From contig NC_046679.1 in NCBI RefSeq assembly GCF_009870125.1, positions 7,192,001 through 7,256,000 on the forward strand: DNA of 64,000 bases, in the 5' to 3' direction. The notes under the pieces were generated by a model that worked only from the letters and a program-made list of their open reading frames with translations, was not told the DNA's origin and did no database searches. This DNA comes from Drosophila pseudoobscura. Its lineage: Eukaryota > Arthropoda > Insecta > Diptera > Drosophilidae. The translations under genes and the position numbers were made by a program. Of this stretch, positions 40,701-50,090 are shown piece by piece (the stretch's first letter is position 1; each line of letters opens with the position of its first letter).

Positions 40701-43700
40701 CCGAAGTTTTCAGAAAAAGTTGAGGAAACATTTCGTACGGACTGGGGATACTCTTGCAGAGGATAGAAGGAGGAGTACTTGAGAAGTTCTTTCTCTCTCT
40801 CGCTGCCAGTGTGGCTTAGCAAAGGGCAAAGAGCGCACCACTTGACCCTCTCTATCGCTCTCTCTCTATCTTTCTGCAATGCTAGCTTTACTTGCTCTCC
40901 TAGCGAGCATCGTACTGTCTCTCTCTCTCCCAGAGTGGCTTAGCAGTAAATATTATTTCCTCTTTCCTACATATTTCCCTTCCTGACTTCACAAATACCT
41001 AAAAGTAAAAAAAACCAAGTACCGATTATCTTAGTGTTGAAAAACGTGTGCCGCGACTGGTTTAAGACTCTCTTTAGGATATAGCACTATAATCTAGATC
41101 GAATAAGGTCTAAGGAAGGCACTAACTAGAGCAAAGTGCCCTTTGGCTTCTCTTAAGAGCCAGATTCCTCCTCCAAGCCACGTAGCTCCAAGAATCTATA
41201 CACCTTATGGTCTCCCACTCTAGGGGGGGCACTCCTTGCAAGTGTATACAAATGAGGGGCCTATCCACCACTGGCGATCACTCCCGGAGACCAATGCAGA
41301 TGTTGCTTGCAGTTGCAGCAATTTCTAAATGCCGCCGCGCACCAATTCCCCACCAAGAAACATGAGGGGTGGGGCTGTGCGGGGCGGCCAGTCGGCAGAA
41401 TGCAACTTTGCATAATTTATGGCAATCAATTTCGCGTGAACATCAACACGGTTGCCAGGCAACAACAAAAGCAACAACAACAACAACAAAAACCGATCGA
41501 AAACAGAAAAGAAATTGTGGCAAGACGGCAAGCGGCATTCATCCGTCTGCAACAGCAGCAACTATCAACTTATTTAGTTCTACTTAAATGTTTACTTTCA
41601 TCAAATCGCGATTCGCGGAGAGTCCAATCGATTGGGGATTGGGATTGCTTGGCATTTTCTTGGCGAATGTTGCCTTTTTGGTCACAACAGGATGCAGAGC
41701 AGAAGAGAGCCGTAAGAGAGAGAGAGGGAGAGACATTCAGCTAGCCCTAATCTGATTGCCCATCATCTAACCCCAATTTCCGAGCGAGAACTTTCACTCG
41801 AAAGACGGGCCTTGGGTCCTCACCCCCACTCCCACCCACAATTGTTTCGAGAGGAGTGGCAGCATTGGTTGCTCTCCTCCTGGCTCCAAATGCCTATCAT
41901 TTTACATAACAAAAAGACCAGCAGAGAAGGTGCCACAAATTACAGGCTCCTCTCGGAGGCAGAGGCAGAGCCACAGACAGAGCCCAGTACAGGTGCATTG
42001 TGTCTACTGTAGTTATCAAATAAATACTGAGCTGCTCGCACACTCGACTCCACTCCACTCCCACCTCCACCTCCACCTCCACTGCACTCCACTCCACTCT
42101 CATTCTGCTCGAGTGCCGGGGCCTACACTAACACGGCGGCGTTATGCATTCACCGTTGCTTTTGGCCCACTTACTAACTAACAGCCACAACAAAAACAAA
42201 AAACAAAAACCAAAAAAAGAGAAACAAAATTATATGAAAACCAAGTTTTTCCTGATTTATGTCTTGTGTGTTGGCTGTTTGGGGGATTTCCTGATCGCCG
42301 CATTATGATTTTTTTCGTACACTTTTCGGCCAGAAATGGAAAACTTTTCACTGACTGATTAACCTCATTTCGGGGGTCTAGAAGATGAAGTATTCTCTGG
42401 GTTCCTCTAGGAAACATTCGCTGTTTTCCCCTAAACAAACGGCTGCAAACGAACGGAGATCATTGGGGCACATGGCGCACATCATCTGTGAAAGGGAATG
42501 TCGTTCTAAAGGAAGGAAAACCATCTGGCAAATGCCATCTGAAAGATTTCAAGTCCCACTGGAGATGGAGATAGAGCAAGGAGGAAGTGTGGCCCTTTGA
42601 GGCACATTCCAGAGCTGAAAATTCACCCTCTACGGCTAAGCCACGCTGTGAGAGAGCGAGAAGGCCCAATCAGACGCCGGTAAATGGTTTTTCTACCTTT
42701 TTGGTAGATCAAAAAGGGATACCGGTAAAATCTGAAGCTCGTAAGCTCCTCCTGAATGTTGTTTTGCCTCAAAAGCGGCATTAATTTATTATTAATTTCT
42801 AGATTTTTAAATAAATTTTTTAAACGAAAAAAAATATGCATTAGATTAAATAAAAAAACAAGTTATTTTTATGATTTTTTTTTTCTGTAAGTTTATTTGT
42901 TTTCTATGAACTACTGACAAAACCAATATAATTCAGAATTTTAAAAATTAATTATAAAAGACTTAGTTTTTTTTTTAATGCATTTTTTCTTATTTTATTT
43001 TAAGTGTAATATAAAAAATATAAAACTGTGTTTAAAAAAAAAATAAATAAAATAAAAAAATGTATTTAATTATTAAATAATATAAAAAATGTATATTATG
43101 TTCACTTTATTTGTAAAATTTTGAATTGTATATTTGTTTTGTCGGTAGTTCATAGAAATCATGTAATAATAATAAAAAAAAGACCTATTGTTTATAAAAA
43201 TAAATTGTTTTTTATTTAAACTAATGAGTTTTTTCTTTTTGGTAAAAAAGTGTAATTAAAAAAAAAAAATTTAGTTTCTAAAACACAAAAAAAAACAGTA
43301 GCTCCAATGAACTAATTTCAACAGCCTTTAAGTTTAAAATATTATCACTTTCTTAATGATTAAATATTTTCCGTAAATAGTATTTTAATCAAATAACATT
43401 TCCATTTAAGAAAATCAAAGATTTTCCTATATTTTTCCCGATTCTTTGGGGGGGAATCAATTCCAGAATTCCTCAATTAATTTCTTGAACTTCTTTGAGA
43501 ATCGGAAAACTTTTTCCCGCCTGATTAACCCCCATCTATGTGAGGTTAAAATCCGCTAATGCCACTGCCACTGCCACTGCCACTCAAGCGAGCCGCATCG
43601 TTTACAGTTGCAGGCCACAGCCTGCTGTGCCGCACGCTGCACGCAATAGATGGGGGGAAATTGTGAAAGAGTTTTAATCAAAATGGATATGGGAGATCCG

Positions 43701-46345
43701 AGATCCGAGATCTCTCTTTCGCTTTGATATTCTGATATCTGCCTTGACACGTAATTGGAAATGGGAAGCACTCCACAATCCGAACCAAAAATAAATCCCA
43801 AAGAGAGATTCTTCATTTCGAAATATGTATCTTTTGTGGCGTGTAAATTGGGGGCAAACGCGTGCCAGCCCACAAATTGGTGGCGTCATTAGATTCAAAT
43901 TTATTGGCAATTCAATTAGGCATCCCTCCGACCTCCGATCGGCTGTGGATCCATTAATTGTCTGCCAGCTGGGGAGCATAACAATGCGGAAATGCAATCG
44001 ATTGGAGGGAAACGCACTTCACACGCAAATAAACGGGCCTGGGACTGGGACTGGAGTTTATCTTGGAGATGCACGGAGGCCCAACAATTTATTCTTTCAT
44101 CGAGGAAGCGAAATACCGGAGCAGTTATGCAAATCAGCAGGTAGTCCGTACAGCAGGCCCCAGCAGCGGTCATTCACTGCCAGAGAGGGGGCAAAGGGGG
44201 TGGAGGCAGGGGTACGGGACGCATGCAATTTGTGGCATTAGAATATGCACTCATGAATAGATACGAGTGCAGACCACGCAGCGCTGCCTTCATTAAAACA
44301 TTCACAGAAAATACAAAAAATAATTGCAAAACGGCCCCTCGACTCCAGTGGGAAAGTGCTTTCCCCCCCACAAATAACCGAAACAAATGGCATTAAAATC
44401 GTATAGAAATATCACTTGAAAAACTGTAAGAAAACGAAAGTGAAACCGTTTTCTTTTCATACATTTTTTGTATCATTCATTCACTCGGGGGTTCATTCAT
44501 TCAATTCACTCATTCACTCATTCATTCATTCATGTGTGAGAAAGTTCAATACAATTCAGTCGCCAAGAGAAAGAGATCTTCGTTGTGTCACTCTCTCTCT
44601 CTTTTACAGTGTGAGCTTTTATGAAGCTTTCTCACAGCGTGGCTTAGCTCATGGCTCCAAACGATAGCCTAGGCACTAAATACATTTCCAAATGGGAGAT
44701 CTTTATTTATTTTGAGAATTTTTAGCAGTCTCTTATGCACTTTATCTCTTTCACAGCGTAGCTTAGCCATTAAGGATGAGCTTTTATGTCTCTTTCGGTT
44801 ACAGAGTGGCTTAACAGTGTGCTTTAAGGAGAGCAAGAGCTCATAACATTCACTATTTCTCTCTCTTTCATAGCGTTGCTTATCAGCTTAAGTCTATCTC
44901 CCTTTTCCTCTCTTTTGCAGTGTAGCTTAGCCATGAAGGGTGACCTTTTGTGTCTCTCTCTCTCTCTCTCTCTCTCAGTGTGGCTTAACAGTGTGCTTTA
45001 ACGAGAGCAATTGCTTATTCATTGACTGCTTCTATCTCCTTCAGAAGAGATCCTCAAAGAGGATCCTATACAGAGCTTTGTATCACTCTTTCTCTCTCTC
45101 CTCCTTTTACAACGTAGATTATCATTTTATCATTACCTTTTATATGTCTCTCTTTCTCTCTCTCAGTGTGGCTTAACAGCATGGCTTTCGGAAGAGCAGG
45201 AACCCATTCATTCACTCACTCATTCGCTCTCTTTCTTGGCGTAGCTGGGCAGCTTAGATCTCTCCCTCGCTCTCTCTCTGTCTCTCTTTTACAGCCCATT
45301 CAAGCCTCCCTCTCCCAGCGCAGCTTAGCATTGAAGGCGACCTTTCAAGCCTTCACAAAAGACCCATAAACGCTGATCGAATTCCCACAAGACCTTGTAC
45401 TAACAATCTCTCTCTCTCTCCCTCTCTCACAGCGTGGCTTAGCTCTGGGCAATTGCATAATCACGGAATACCCATAATTCCAAAACGTAATGTCAAAGTC
45501 TTTGCCGAAAAGCCGCATAGCCGCATCGCCGCATCGCCGCATCGCTGCCTCTGTGTTGCAAGTTGCAACTTATTAATTTACCGAACAATACTCCCCTTTT
45601 TTCCTGTGTGTGTGTGGGGGGGGAGGGGTGGGGGGGGGGCAACAACTGTTCCGAAAGCGGCTTACACTCGCATGGAGCCGCAAGACCGACGCTAAACGCC
45701 ATTAATTTTTACACACGGTTTCACTGCACTTCGAATGCGCTTTTCATGAGCACGAAATGGTATAGTATTTTTTTTATGGGGGGGACGGGGGATAGCCCCC
45801 CCTCAAAACTCTCCCGAAGATCCCAGGCTATTGTTTTTTGGGTTCGTTGGAAAAAAACCCCGCCCCCTCCCCAATTGAGTAATTACGAAATAAAATTGTT
45901 TAAGGTTTAATTAAAAAATTGTGTAAATAATCGCCAAAAAGAAAGTGCCATCGAAAACCCGCCCCCTCTGCACCCCCATGGTGCAGATGGATCTGCCACT
46001 CACCTTGTAAACCTCCGAGAAAAATCCAGAACCAATTTTCTCCTTGACAAAATCATCAACGGAATATAATGCTGAGACGGCGGTCCGCAGCGCCCGACAG
46101 GAGCTGCCGGTGACGAGGCGATCCGACGATATGGTGCGGCTGACAGGCGGCGCCGGCGGCAGGCCCCCCTGCTGTTGCTTGTGGGGCGTCAGGGAGGCGG
46201 CGAACGCCTCCTCGCCATCGGTGGGCATGGCCTTGTAGGCCGCCAGGGGGCTGGGCCAATTGAAGGGCGACGAGTCCACCTGATCCACATCCATTTTCGA
46301 CTCCGACTGCGGCGGTCCCGGTCCACTGTGCTGGTTTAGATTCAT
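1..46345 (-). CDS. cdi: cdi (center divider), TESK/LIMK-type protein kinase, 3' end cut by window edge
   Basis: Six coding exons joined at consensus splice sites: 46345-46004, 14731-14610, 1458-1260, 1194-1109, 1039-784 and 717-1 (continues left). Together they give about 574 residues. After a ~93-residue N-terminus, the kinase domain shows a glycine loop IGSGFFSEV (104-112), the lysine in VMVLK (K127), helix C glutamate E141, HRDLTSKN (215-222), DFG (239-241) and GSPYWVSPE (259-267). HRDLTSKN and the text [17 protein letters not shown] are hallmarks of the TESK branch. Mammalian TESKs phosphorylate cofilin and so regulate actin; the fly substrate twinstar is inferred from this. After the kinase the tail is Ser/Pro/Ala-rich with a PEPPPLPPP stretch. 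Start: the chosen ATG (46345) is the first after the acceptor at 46577 that leads into the kinase; M18 is an alternative. Phases agree at every junction (0, 2, 0, 2, 0). Identification is strong; the exact start is less sure. Confidence 0.93.
784..1458 (-). other. cdi: cdi kinase exons cluster (catalytic loop, DFG, activation segment)
   Basis: Three exons separated by introns of 65 and 69 nt. 1458-1260 begins [10 protein letters not shown] and ends HRDLTSK. 1194-1109 begins with the catalytic Asn and contains [14 protein letters not shown]. 1039-784 contains [12 protein letters not shown] and the C-lobe up to AFYCCI. Donors are GTGAGT, GTAAGT and GTAAGT. The last acceptor is a tandem CAGCAG (see findings). 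Confidence 0.93.
5405..5705. repeat. G-rich minisatellite
   Basis: About 300 bases of imperfect repeats of roughly 20-30 bp built around GGGAGG and AGTCTGTGG. The plus strand is almost pyrimidine-free. Open frames across it are repeat-encoded on both strands and are not credible genes. Confidence 0.85.
6176..6835. mobile_element. AT-rich element with ACACTC(A/G)GAGAAAA inverted ends
   Basis: The left end reads ACACTCAGAGAAAAG and the right end, reverse complemented, ACACTCGGAGAAAAG. The ~660 bp between are very AT-rich with no coding capacity. Internal text such as AAAGACTGTGTATTTTTTA is partly duplicated, and related text occurs in the element at 30,886. The size and inverted ends fit a non-autonomous DNA element, but no target duplication was established. 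Confidence 0.5.
6966..8614. mobile_element. Foldback (palindromic) Tc1-like element
   Basis: Starts CAGTGGTGCTCATACACTTA and ends with its reverse complement, with TA directly outside both ends, as expected for Tc1/mariner insertion. The two arms (6966-7675 and 7906-8614, ~710 bp) are near-identical inverted copies; the visible differences are one substitution and homopolymer length. The ~230 bp centre plus the left arm, read on the minus strand, encode the C-terminal part of a Tc1-like transposase with stops: [39 protein letters not shown], and in both arms [13 protein letters not shown]. The N-terminal DNA-binding half is absent, so it cannot supply its own transposase. Confidence 0.85.
10937..10972. 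repeat. (AGCC)n microsatellite
   Basis: About eight AGCC units in an intron of cdi. Confidence 0.9.
12985..13320. repeat. GAGA-rich dispersed repeat, copy 1
   Basis: Shares ordered blocks with 17,525-17,990: TCGGTCTGCATTTGCTG, then GAGAGGGTCACCTCTGCCG, GTGCAAAAGCTTG, AATCGAACGAAGG and CATTGCTTTTGCTGAG. Between the blocks are many GAGAG runs, potential GAGA-factor sites. Not coding. Confidence 0.6.
14610..14731 (-). other. cdi: cdi kinase exon (catalytic lysine and helix C)
   Basis: This 122-nt exon is isolated between introns of 31 and 13 kb. The acceptor is TTTTTGTAG and the donor is GAG|GTAAGT. It encodes [15 protein letters not shown] and then [16 protein letters not shown], closely matching the TESK N-lobe. 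It is flanked on both sides by kilobases of repeat-rich intron. Confidence 0.93.
17525..17990. repeat. GAGA-rich dispersed repeat, copy 2
   Basis: Diverged direct copy of 12,985-13,320 with the blocks in the same order: TTGGTCTGCCTTTGCTG, GAGATGGTCACTTCGGCAG, GTGCACAAGCTTA, AATTCGAACGAAGG and CATTGTTTTTGCTGA. It is longer, and the CATTGTTTTTG(C/T)TGA block is repeated inside it. Located in a different cdi intron from copy 1. Confidence 0.6.
19421..20060. repeat. AT-rich element, one recognisable end
   Basis: Begins ACACTCACAGAAAAA, like the ends of the 6,176 element, then ~600 bp of near-tandem AT-rich text in which TTTAATTTAAATCTGAAAT-like units recur every 50-70 bp. No clear right end. Probably an old member of the same family. 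Confidence 0.4.
22460..22640. repeat. Possible transposon end followed by T-rich tract
   Basis: CAGGGGCGTAGCCAGG at 22,460-22,475 resembles hAT-type termini, which start CAGGG(G). It is followed by ~120 bp almost entirely of T and A. No matching inverted end was found nearby, so the assignment is tentative. Confidence 0.3.
22681..22876. repeat. Direct tandem duplication, ~95-105 bp x 2
   Basis: Two adjacent units each carry TTCCCT(T/C)GGGCTACTC, CACGCGTCAT(A/G)CAGCAGCGC, TTCGACTTGGCTTGGCTTGG and CTCTGGTCGCTC. The second has an ~12-bp insertion (CTTGCAT region). GC-rich relative to the T-rich tract just left of it; no recognised function. Confidence 0.85.
23336..24440. repeat. Tandem array, six units of 164-185 bp
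   Basis: AGAGCAA(A/T)ATTTATCG-type starts occur at 23,431, 23,616, 23,780, 23,944, 24,118 and 24,297. Each unit contains ATTGATCGAT, ATGGAATGGGCAGCACTTTT, TTTATTGGAT(G/T)CCCATTCC, a CTTGGATCATATATGCACTC block and a CT run, then TTTTGGGATTAGGG. Frames open across units (for example [15 protein letters not shown]) are repeat-derived and not a gene. Confidence 0.9.
25205..25690. repeat. AT-rich low-complexity block
   Basis: Nearly 500 bases of A-rich text with AAATAAA periodicity and no recognisable ends or coding potential. Confidence 0.7.
26502..26530 (-). promoter_or_regulatory. Candidate recursive (zero-length exon) splice site in the large cdi intron
   Basis: On the minus strand, which is the cdi sense strand, a pyrimidine-rich tract reads TTTCTCTGTTTGATTTCAG and is followed directly by GTAAGCG. 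The joined acceptor and donor with no exon between is the ratchet-point form used in long Drosophila introns. It splits the 31.3 kb intron into pieces of about 19.5 and 11.8 kb. Confidence 0.55.
26881..26922. repeat. Homopyrimidine tract with an 18-base C run
   Basis: CCCCCTCACCCCCCTCCCCA is followed by 18 consecutive C. It could form i-motif/G-quadruplex structures, and sequencing errors in the run length are likely. Confidence 0.8.
28180..28960. repeat. AT-rich block
   Basis: A-rich then T-rich low-complexity sequence, with several 8-12 base T runs around 28,380-28,490. No genes or clear element ends. Confidence 0.6.
30886..31890. mobile_element. AT-rich element related to the one at 6,176
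   Basis: The left end reads ACACGCCGAGAAAT; the right end reverse complements to GTGCACAGAGAGAAAA. Text near the left (GACTCGTCAAACACTGTATA, then TGGTATTTTGTAGTATT) matches the interior of the 6,176 element, which supports a common family. Internally it consists of repeated TTTAAATATA/TAAATTAATTAATT units. Confidence 0.45.
33060..33975. repeat. Pyrimidine-tract/TGGCTTAGC array 1
   Basis: Copies of CTCTCTCACAGAGTGGCTTAGC-like text have their GTGGCTTAGC core at 33,076, 33,329, 33,445, 33,563, 33,702, 33,853 and 33,965, with an inverted copy at 33,584-33,606. Units of roughly 112-151 bp also share GAGTTTTCATGTCTGG-like and CTCTATTCCAGCGAGA-like blocks. The 160-residue minus-strand frame here is repeat-encoded. 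Confidence 0.85.
35580..36316. repeat. AT-rich block ending in ACAC(A/T)CGGAGAAAA-type terminus
   Basis: A-rich low-complexity sequence whose right end, reverse complemented, reads CTACACACGGAGAAAAAGG. It is followed inward by CCTGAGTTTG, similar to the right end of the 6,176 element. The left boundary is not defined. Confidence 0.45.
37736..37769. repeat. (AC)n microsatellite
   Basis: About 16 uninterrupted AC units in the large cdi intron. Confidence 0.95.
40790..40960. repeat. Pyrimidine-tract/TGGCTTAGC array 2
   Basis: Two units, with GTGGCTTAGC at 40,811 and AGTGGCTTAGCAGTAAATAT at 40,934. CTAGCGAGCATCGTACT between them matches text in array 1 (around 33,525). A single inverted unit lies at 42,631-42,660. 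Confidence 0.8.
42780..43430. repeat. AT-rich block
   Basis: Low-complexity A/T sequence with alternating A-run and T-run segments and no element ends or reading frames of note. Confidence 0.6.
44570..45450. repeat. Pyrimidine-tract/TGGCTTAGC array 3
   Basis: About nine diverged copies of CTCTCT(T)CACAGCGTGGCTTAGC between 44,630 and 45,441, several followed by CCATTAAGGATGAGCTTTTA or AACAGTGTGCTTTA. CATT-type microsatellite flanks it on the left (44,475-44,535). Confidence 0.8.
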
Positions 46346-46576
46346 TTTTATCAGCTCCGACGTATGTTGGCTGCTTACGGGTATACGATATGGTTTTTTC
46401 TTGTTGTTTCTATATATATATATTTTTTTTGTTTCGTTTATGGATTTTGTCCCACTTGAAATTTGTTTGTGAACAAAAAAAAATGTCACTTGTTCATGGA
46501 ATGCTTTGGGTTTTGGAGTTACTGCTTTTTTGTTTTTGTTTTTGGCAAGTTTTGGAAGCACTTGGCAATTGGAAGT
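46004..46576 (-). other. cdi: cdi exon with 5' UTR and start codon
   Basis: On the minus strand a pyrimidine-rich tract ends in TTTCAG at 46577, and the exon runs to AAG|GTGAGT at 46004. The first ~231 nt are AT-rich untranslated sequence. Coding starts at 46345 ([10 protein letters not shown]) and gives 114 residues, ending in the kinase glycine loop. The reading frame is also open upstream of this ATG, so an N-terminal extension cannot be excluded from sequence alone. The upstream part is lysine/asparagine-rich and looks like UTR. Confidence 0.8.
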
Positions 46577-46799
46577 CTGAAATGAAAAGAAAAGAAAAGA
46601 AAAGATATATATGAGAAAATTATTATAATTGCATAAATCCCCATCATCGCCTCAGATTCTAAATGAAATGCTAACAAAATGATGGCGCGTGATCAGCATT
46701 TGTTTATTTTTATGGAGTGCTAATTAAAAATTGTTCAAAGAATTGTATTTTTGCAATCACGCGGCATACGGAAAGCGATAGCGTTTAGATAGAGAGAGA

Positions 46800-48060
46800 G
46801 AGAGAGAGAGAGAGGGAGGAAAAGACAGAGAGAGGTAGATATATCTTCTAACATATACTCTCGGAATATGGGTAGATCTTTAAAGAGATCTTTCCCGAGG
46901 ATTTTGTGATCTTTAAAAGGAATTCTTGATGGAAATTTTGGCAGAAAGAAATATATTTTTTGGTAAATAGAACACTTTTCCAGAAAGTTTTTCTTGGAAG
47001 AGACAATGAAAGATATAGATATCTTCTGAAACATTCTATCGGAATATGGCTAGATCTTTTGGGTGTCTTATTAAACCTTGTAGAAACCGTGATTTTTGGA
47101 AGGAATTCTTGAGCAGAAAAAAGTGCACTTTTTGGTAAATTCCAGAAAACTATTTCTTAGCTAAAGGGACAATGAGAGATAGAGAACATTCTCAAGGAAT
47201 ATTGGTATATCTTTTTGGTGTATATTAAACCTTGTAGAAACCGTGATTTTGGGATCTTTGGAAGGCATTTTTAGTGCAAATTTTTGGCGGAAAGAACACT
47301 TTTTCAGAGAACTATTCCTGGGCTACGATATGATAGAGAGAGACAGATAAGGAAAAAGACAATGAGAGATATCAATATCTTCTGAAAAAATCACTCTGAA
47401 TATTCGTAGGTCTATTAGGAGTAAAACTTAACCTTGTATGTAGATCCCGAAACTTTGAGATATTAAGGAGGAATTCTAAGTCCAACTTTTGAGCAGAAGG
47501 AATTCCACCTTTTTGGTAAATAGAACACTCTTCCAGAGAACTGTTTTTTGGCTATGATATGATATAGAGAGAGAGAGGAGGTAGAGAATATTGGTAGATC
47601 TATTGGGTGTACACTGAACCTTATAAATCCCGAAATAATGTGATATTTAGAAGGAATTCTTGGTGCAAATTTTTGGCAGAAAGAAAGCCATTTTTTTCCA
47701 GATTACTAAACCTTGTAGATCCCTATATTTTATGATCTACTTCGAAGGAATTTTTGGTGAACTTTTAATCAAAAAGAAGTCCAATGTTTTGCAAATAGAA
47801 AGAGAAAAACAATTAGAGATAACTTTTATCTTTTAAAATATTCTCTCCGAATATTCGTAGATCTTTTGGGATTACACTAAACCTTAAAAATCCCGAAATG
47901 TTGTGTTCTTTAGAAGGTATTCTTAGTCCAATTTTTAGGCAGTAACAATCCCACTTGTTGATCTCCTTCTTAGAACCCCTTCCAGCCCTTAACAGATCAA
48001 ATTCCCTTCCAAGAATACACCCAATATTTGTAGATTCCAAGTTTCAACATTTTGTATTTA
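46800..48060. repeat. Diverged tandem array, ~170-200 bp period
   Basis: Recurrent order of blocks: GA run, ATATCTTCTGAAACATTC, GGAATATGGGTAGATCTTT, TAAACCTTGTAGAAACC, GAAGGAATTCTTGGTGCAAA, TTTTGGCAGAAAGAA, TTTTCCAGAGAACT. The GTAGATCT-type block recurs near 46,871, 47,050, 47,205, 47,405, 47,590 and 47,860. The number of copies is about seven; many indels. Confidence 0.8.
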
Positions 48061-48250
48061 TGATAATTGTTTTTTTGTTTTCGTAGACGCCAAAAAAGAA
48101 GCAAAAAAAAACCAAAAACCGCATAAATTAAACGTCTGTGCTCGAATTTGTTCGTTTGCTAATAAATTATTCAGGGTCAAAGTCTCGATGGGCAACGGGT
48201 TGCCTTCTTTGATGATGGGCGGCGCTCGAAGAGGCGCTTATCAAACGGAG

Positions 48251-48285
48251 GGCGGGGCAGGGGCAGGGGCAGGGGCAGGGGCAGG
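48251..48285. repeat. (GGGGCA)n hexamer repeat
   Basis: About five GGGGCA units, with related GGGGCA runs at ~35,178-35,212. Four or more GGGG tracts separated by CA make it a G-quadruplex candidate on the plus strand. Confidence 0.85.
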
Positions 48286-49544
48286 CACTCTCTCAATGAT
48301 AGTGCGACTAGCACTTGTTCCTACGGTTTCTACGGCTGATAGCGACGACTCTTTTCAAGTGCGATAAAAACGTATGACTTCTATTTTTTTTTCCGCCTGT
48401 TTTTTTGTTTGTTGTTTTTTTTTTCGCTGTGTAATTTAGCAGCAATTTGGTTATCATTTTGCTGTCGTTTCCACTGGGGGCTGTGTTGTCTCTTGGGGAC
48501 AATGAAGAGGCACTGGGGGAGGGGAGGGGGCAAGTGCAGGGGCAAATAAGTAGATAATCACGACTACTGCAGCAACCTTGGCCTCGAGCTTGAAAATCAG
48601 CAACGAGGGGCCCCCCAGAAGAAGCTTTCCCCCAACGATCCAGCGATCCATCAATTCTCCCACCTACCAGAAACCCCTCTCCCCCTCTCCCTCTCTCTCT
48701 CCGATGGCTTGAAATGGATGATATAACCAATTTATTTAGCTCTGAAAAAGGTTGGAATTTTTTTTGTTTCGATTTGCCATTCCTTATCTGGGTTCCAGCG
48801 ATAAGATATAGAAAAAGTGGCCTAAAGGATCGTACGTGTGTCGAAAGGGGAAGGGGGGAGGGGGGTGGTGGGTGCCCCTAGCCAAATAGTGGGCCATAAA
48901 CTATAACAAAATAATTACAACAAAATTTCTAACGATATAATGATAATGATACAGCTACGGATTCCTAACGGTTCGACAGACTCTCACTTTTGGAGGGGCA
49001 AAAAGAGAGAGGGGAAACGAGAGAGAGAGAGGATAGAGAGGGCAGAAAGAAAGAGAGGGGGTAGAGGGGCTAAGACAGATCTACAAACTGAAATAAAATA
49101 CAAATTACTAAGCACATTTTTTTCCCCCACTTTTCCCCACCAAATTCCTCTTTTTTTTGGTGCTTTTTCTTCGTCTTTTTGGACAAATTTCGCAAAAAAA
49201 AATAAAGAGCCCCAAAAGCCGGCAGCAACAGTCCCCATAATTAGGGTCAATTGCGGCTAACCGCTGCCAATCGGCGACAACGAAAGCTCCAAAGGGGGGG
49301 GGGGGGATAAAACGTGCTACACTTCATTAAGAGGCATGACCAGCGTAAGAGTTGCGCCTGCCACACGATTACCCAAGGATCGTTAGAGTTGCAGCTACAA
49401 AAGTATCTAGATATGCGCCATGGACCCCACTAGATATCTTTTTAGAGACGGCTGCAGCCACTCTCTGGATAGCCGTAGGTCCTGCCAAGGCACAGACTTC
49501 TTTCTGGTGAAGTCGAAGAGATTTTTCGTGGAAAACCAGACAAT

Positions 49545-50090
49545 TTTGGGCTCGAAAATCTAGCAATCTTTAGGCTAGAAATACAGCAATCTTTAGGCTC
49601 GAAAATCTATCAAACATTAGGCCAGAAAATCCACAATCTTTAGGCTAGAAATCCAGCAAAAATTAGGCTCGAAAATCTATCAAATATTAGTTCAGAATAT
49701 CCACAATCTTTAGGCCAGAAAATCCAGCAAATATTAGGCTAGAAAATCCACAATCTTTAAGCCAGAAAATCCAGCAAATATTAGGCTTGAAAATCCACAA
49801 TCTTTAGGCCAGAAAATTCATCAAACTTTAGGCCAGAAAATCCACAATCTTTAGGCCAGAAAATCCACAATCTTTAGGCTAGAAATCCAGCAAATATTAG
49901 GCTAGAAATCCAGCAATCTTTAGGCCAGAAAATCCACCAAAAATTAGGCTTGAAAATCCATCAAACTTTAGGGTAGAAAATCTATCAAATATTAGGCTAG
50001 AAAATCCACAATCTTCAGGCCAGAAAATCCATCAATATTTAGGCTTGAAAATCCACAATCTTCAGCCTGGAAAATCCATCAAACACAAAA
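49545..50090. repeat. Short-period tandem array, ~22-27 bp units
   Basis: Roughly twenty imperfect units of the form GGCTAGAAAATCCA followed alternately by CAATCTTTA or GCAAATATTA. Alternation of the two tails gives a higher-order period of about 45-50 bp. Not a CRISPR-type array: the intervals are parts of the repeat. Confidence 0.9.

Larger units (their letters stand above)
14732..46003 (-). other. cdi large intron (31.3 kb, no nested gene recognised)
   Basis: Bounded by a GTGAGT donor at 46003 and a TTGTAG acceptor at 14732. Open frames inside lack start context, codon structure or known domains and mostly follow microsatellites. Contents: GAGA-rich repeat (17,525-17,990), AT-rich elements (19,421-20,060; 25,205-25,690; 28,180-28,960; 30,886-31,890; 35,580-36,316; 42,780-43,430), a 105-bp direct repeat (22,681-22,876), a 164-185 bp tandem array (23,336-24,440), a probable recursive splice site (26,502-26,510) and TGGCTTAGC arrays (33,060-33,975; 40,790-40,960; 44,570-45,450). 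Confidence 0.75.

Noticed and set aside
49545..50090. CRISPR-like regular spacing
   Set aside because: The intervals are themselves repetitive, there are no unique spacers, and the genome is that of an animal.
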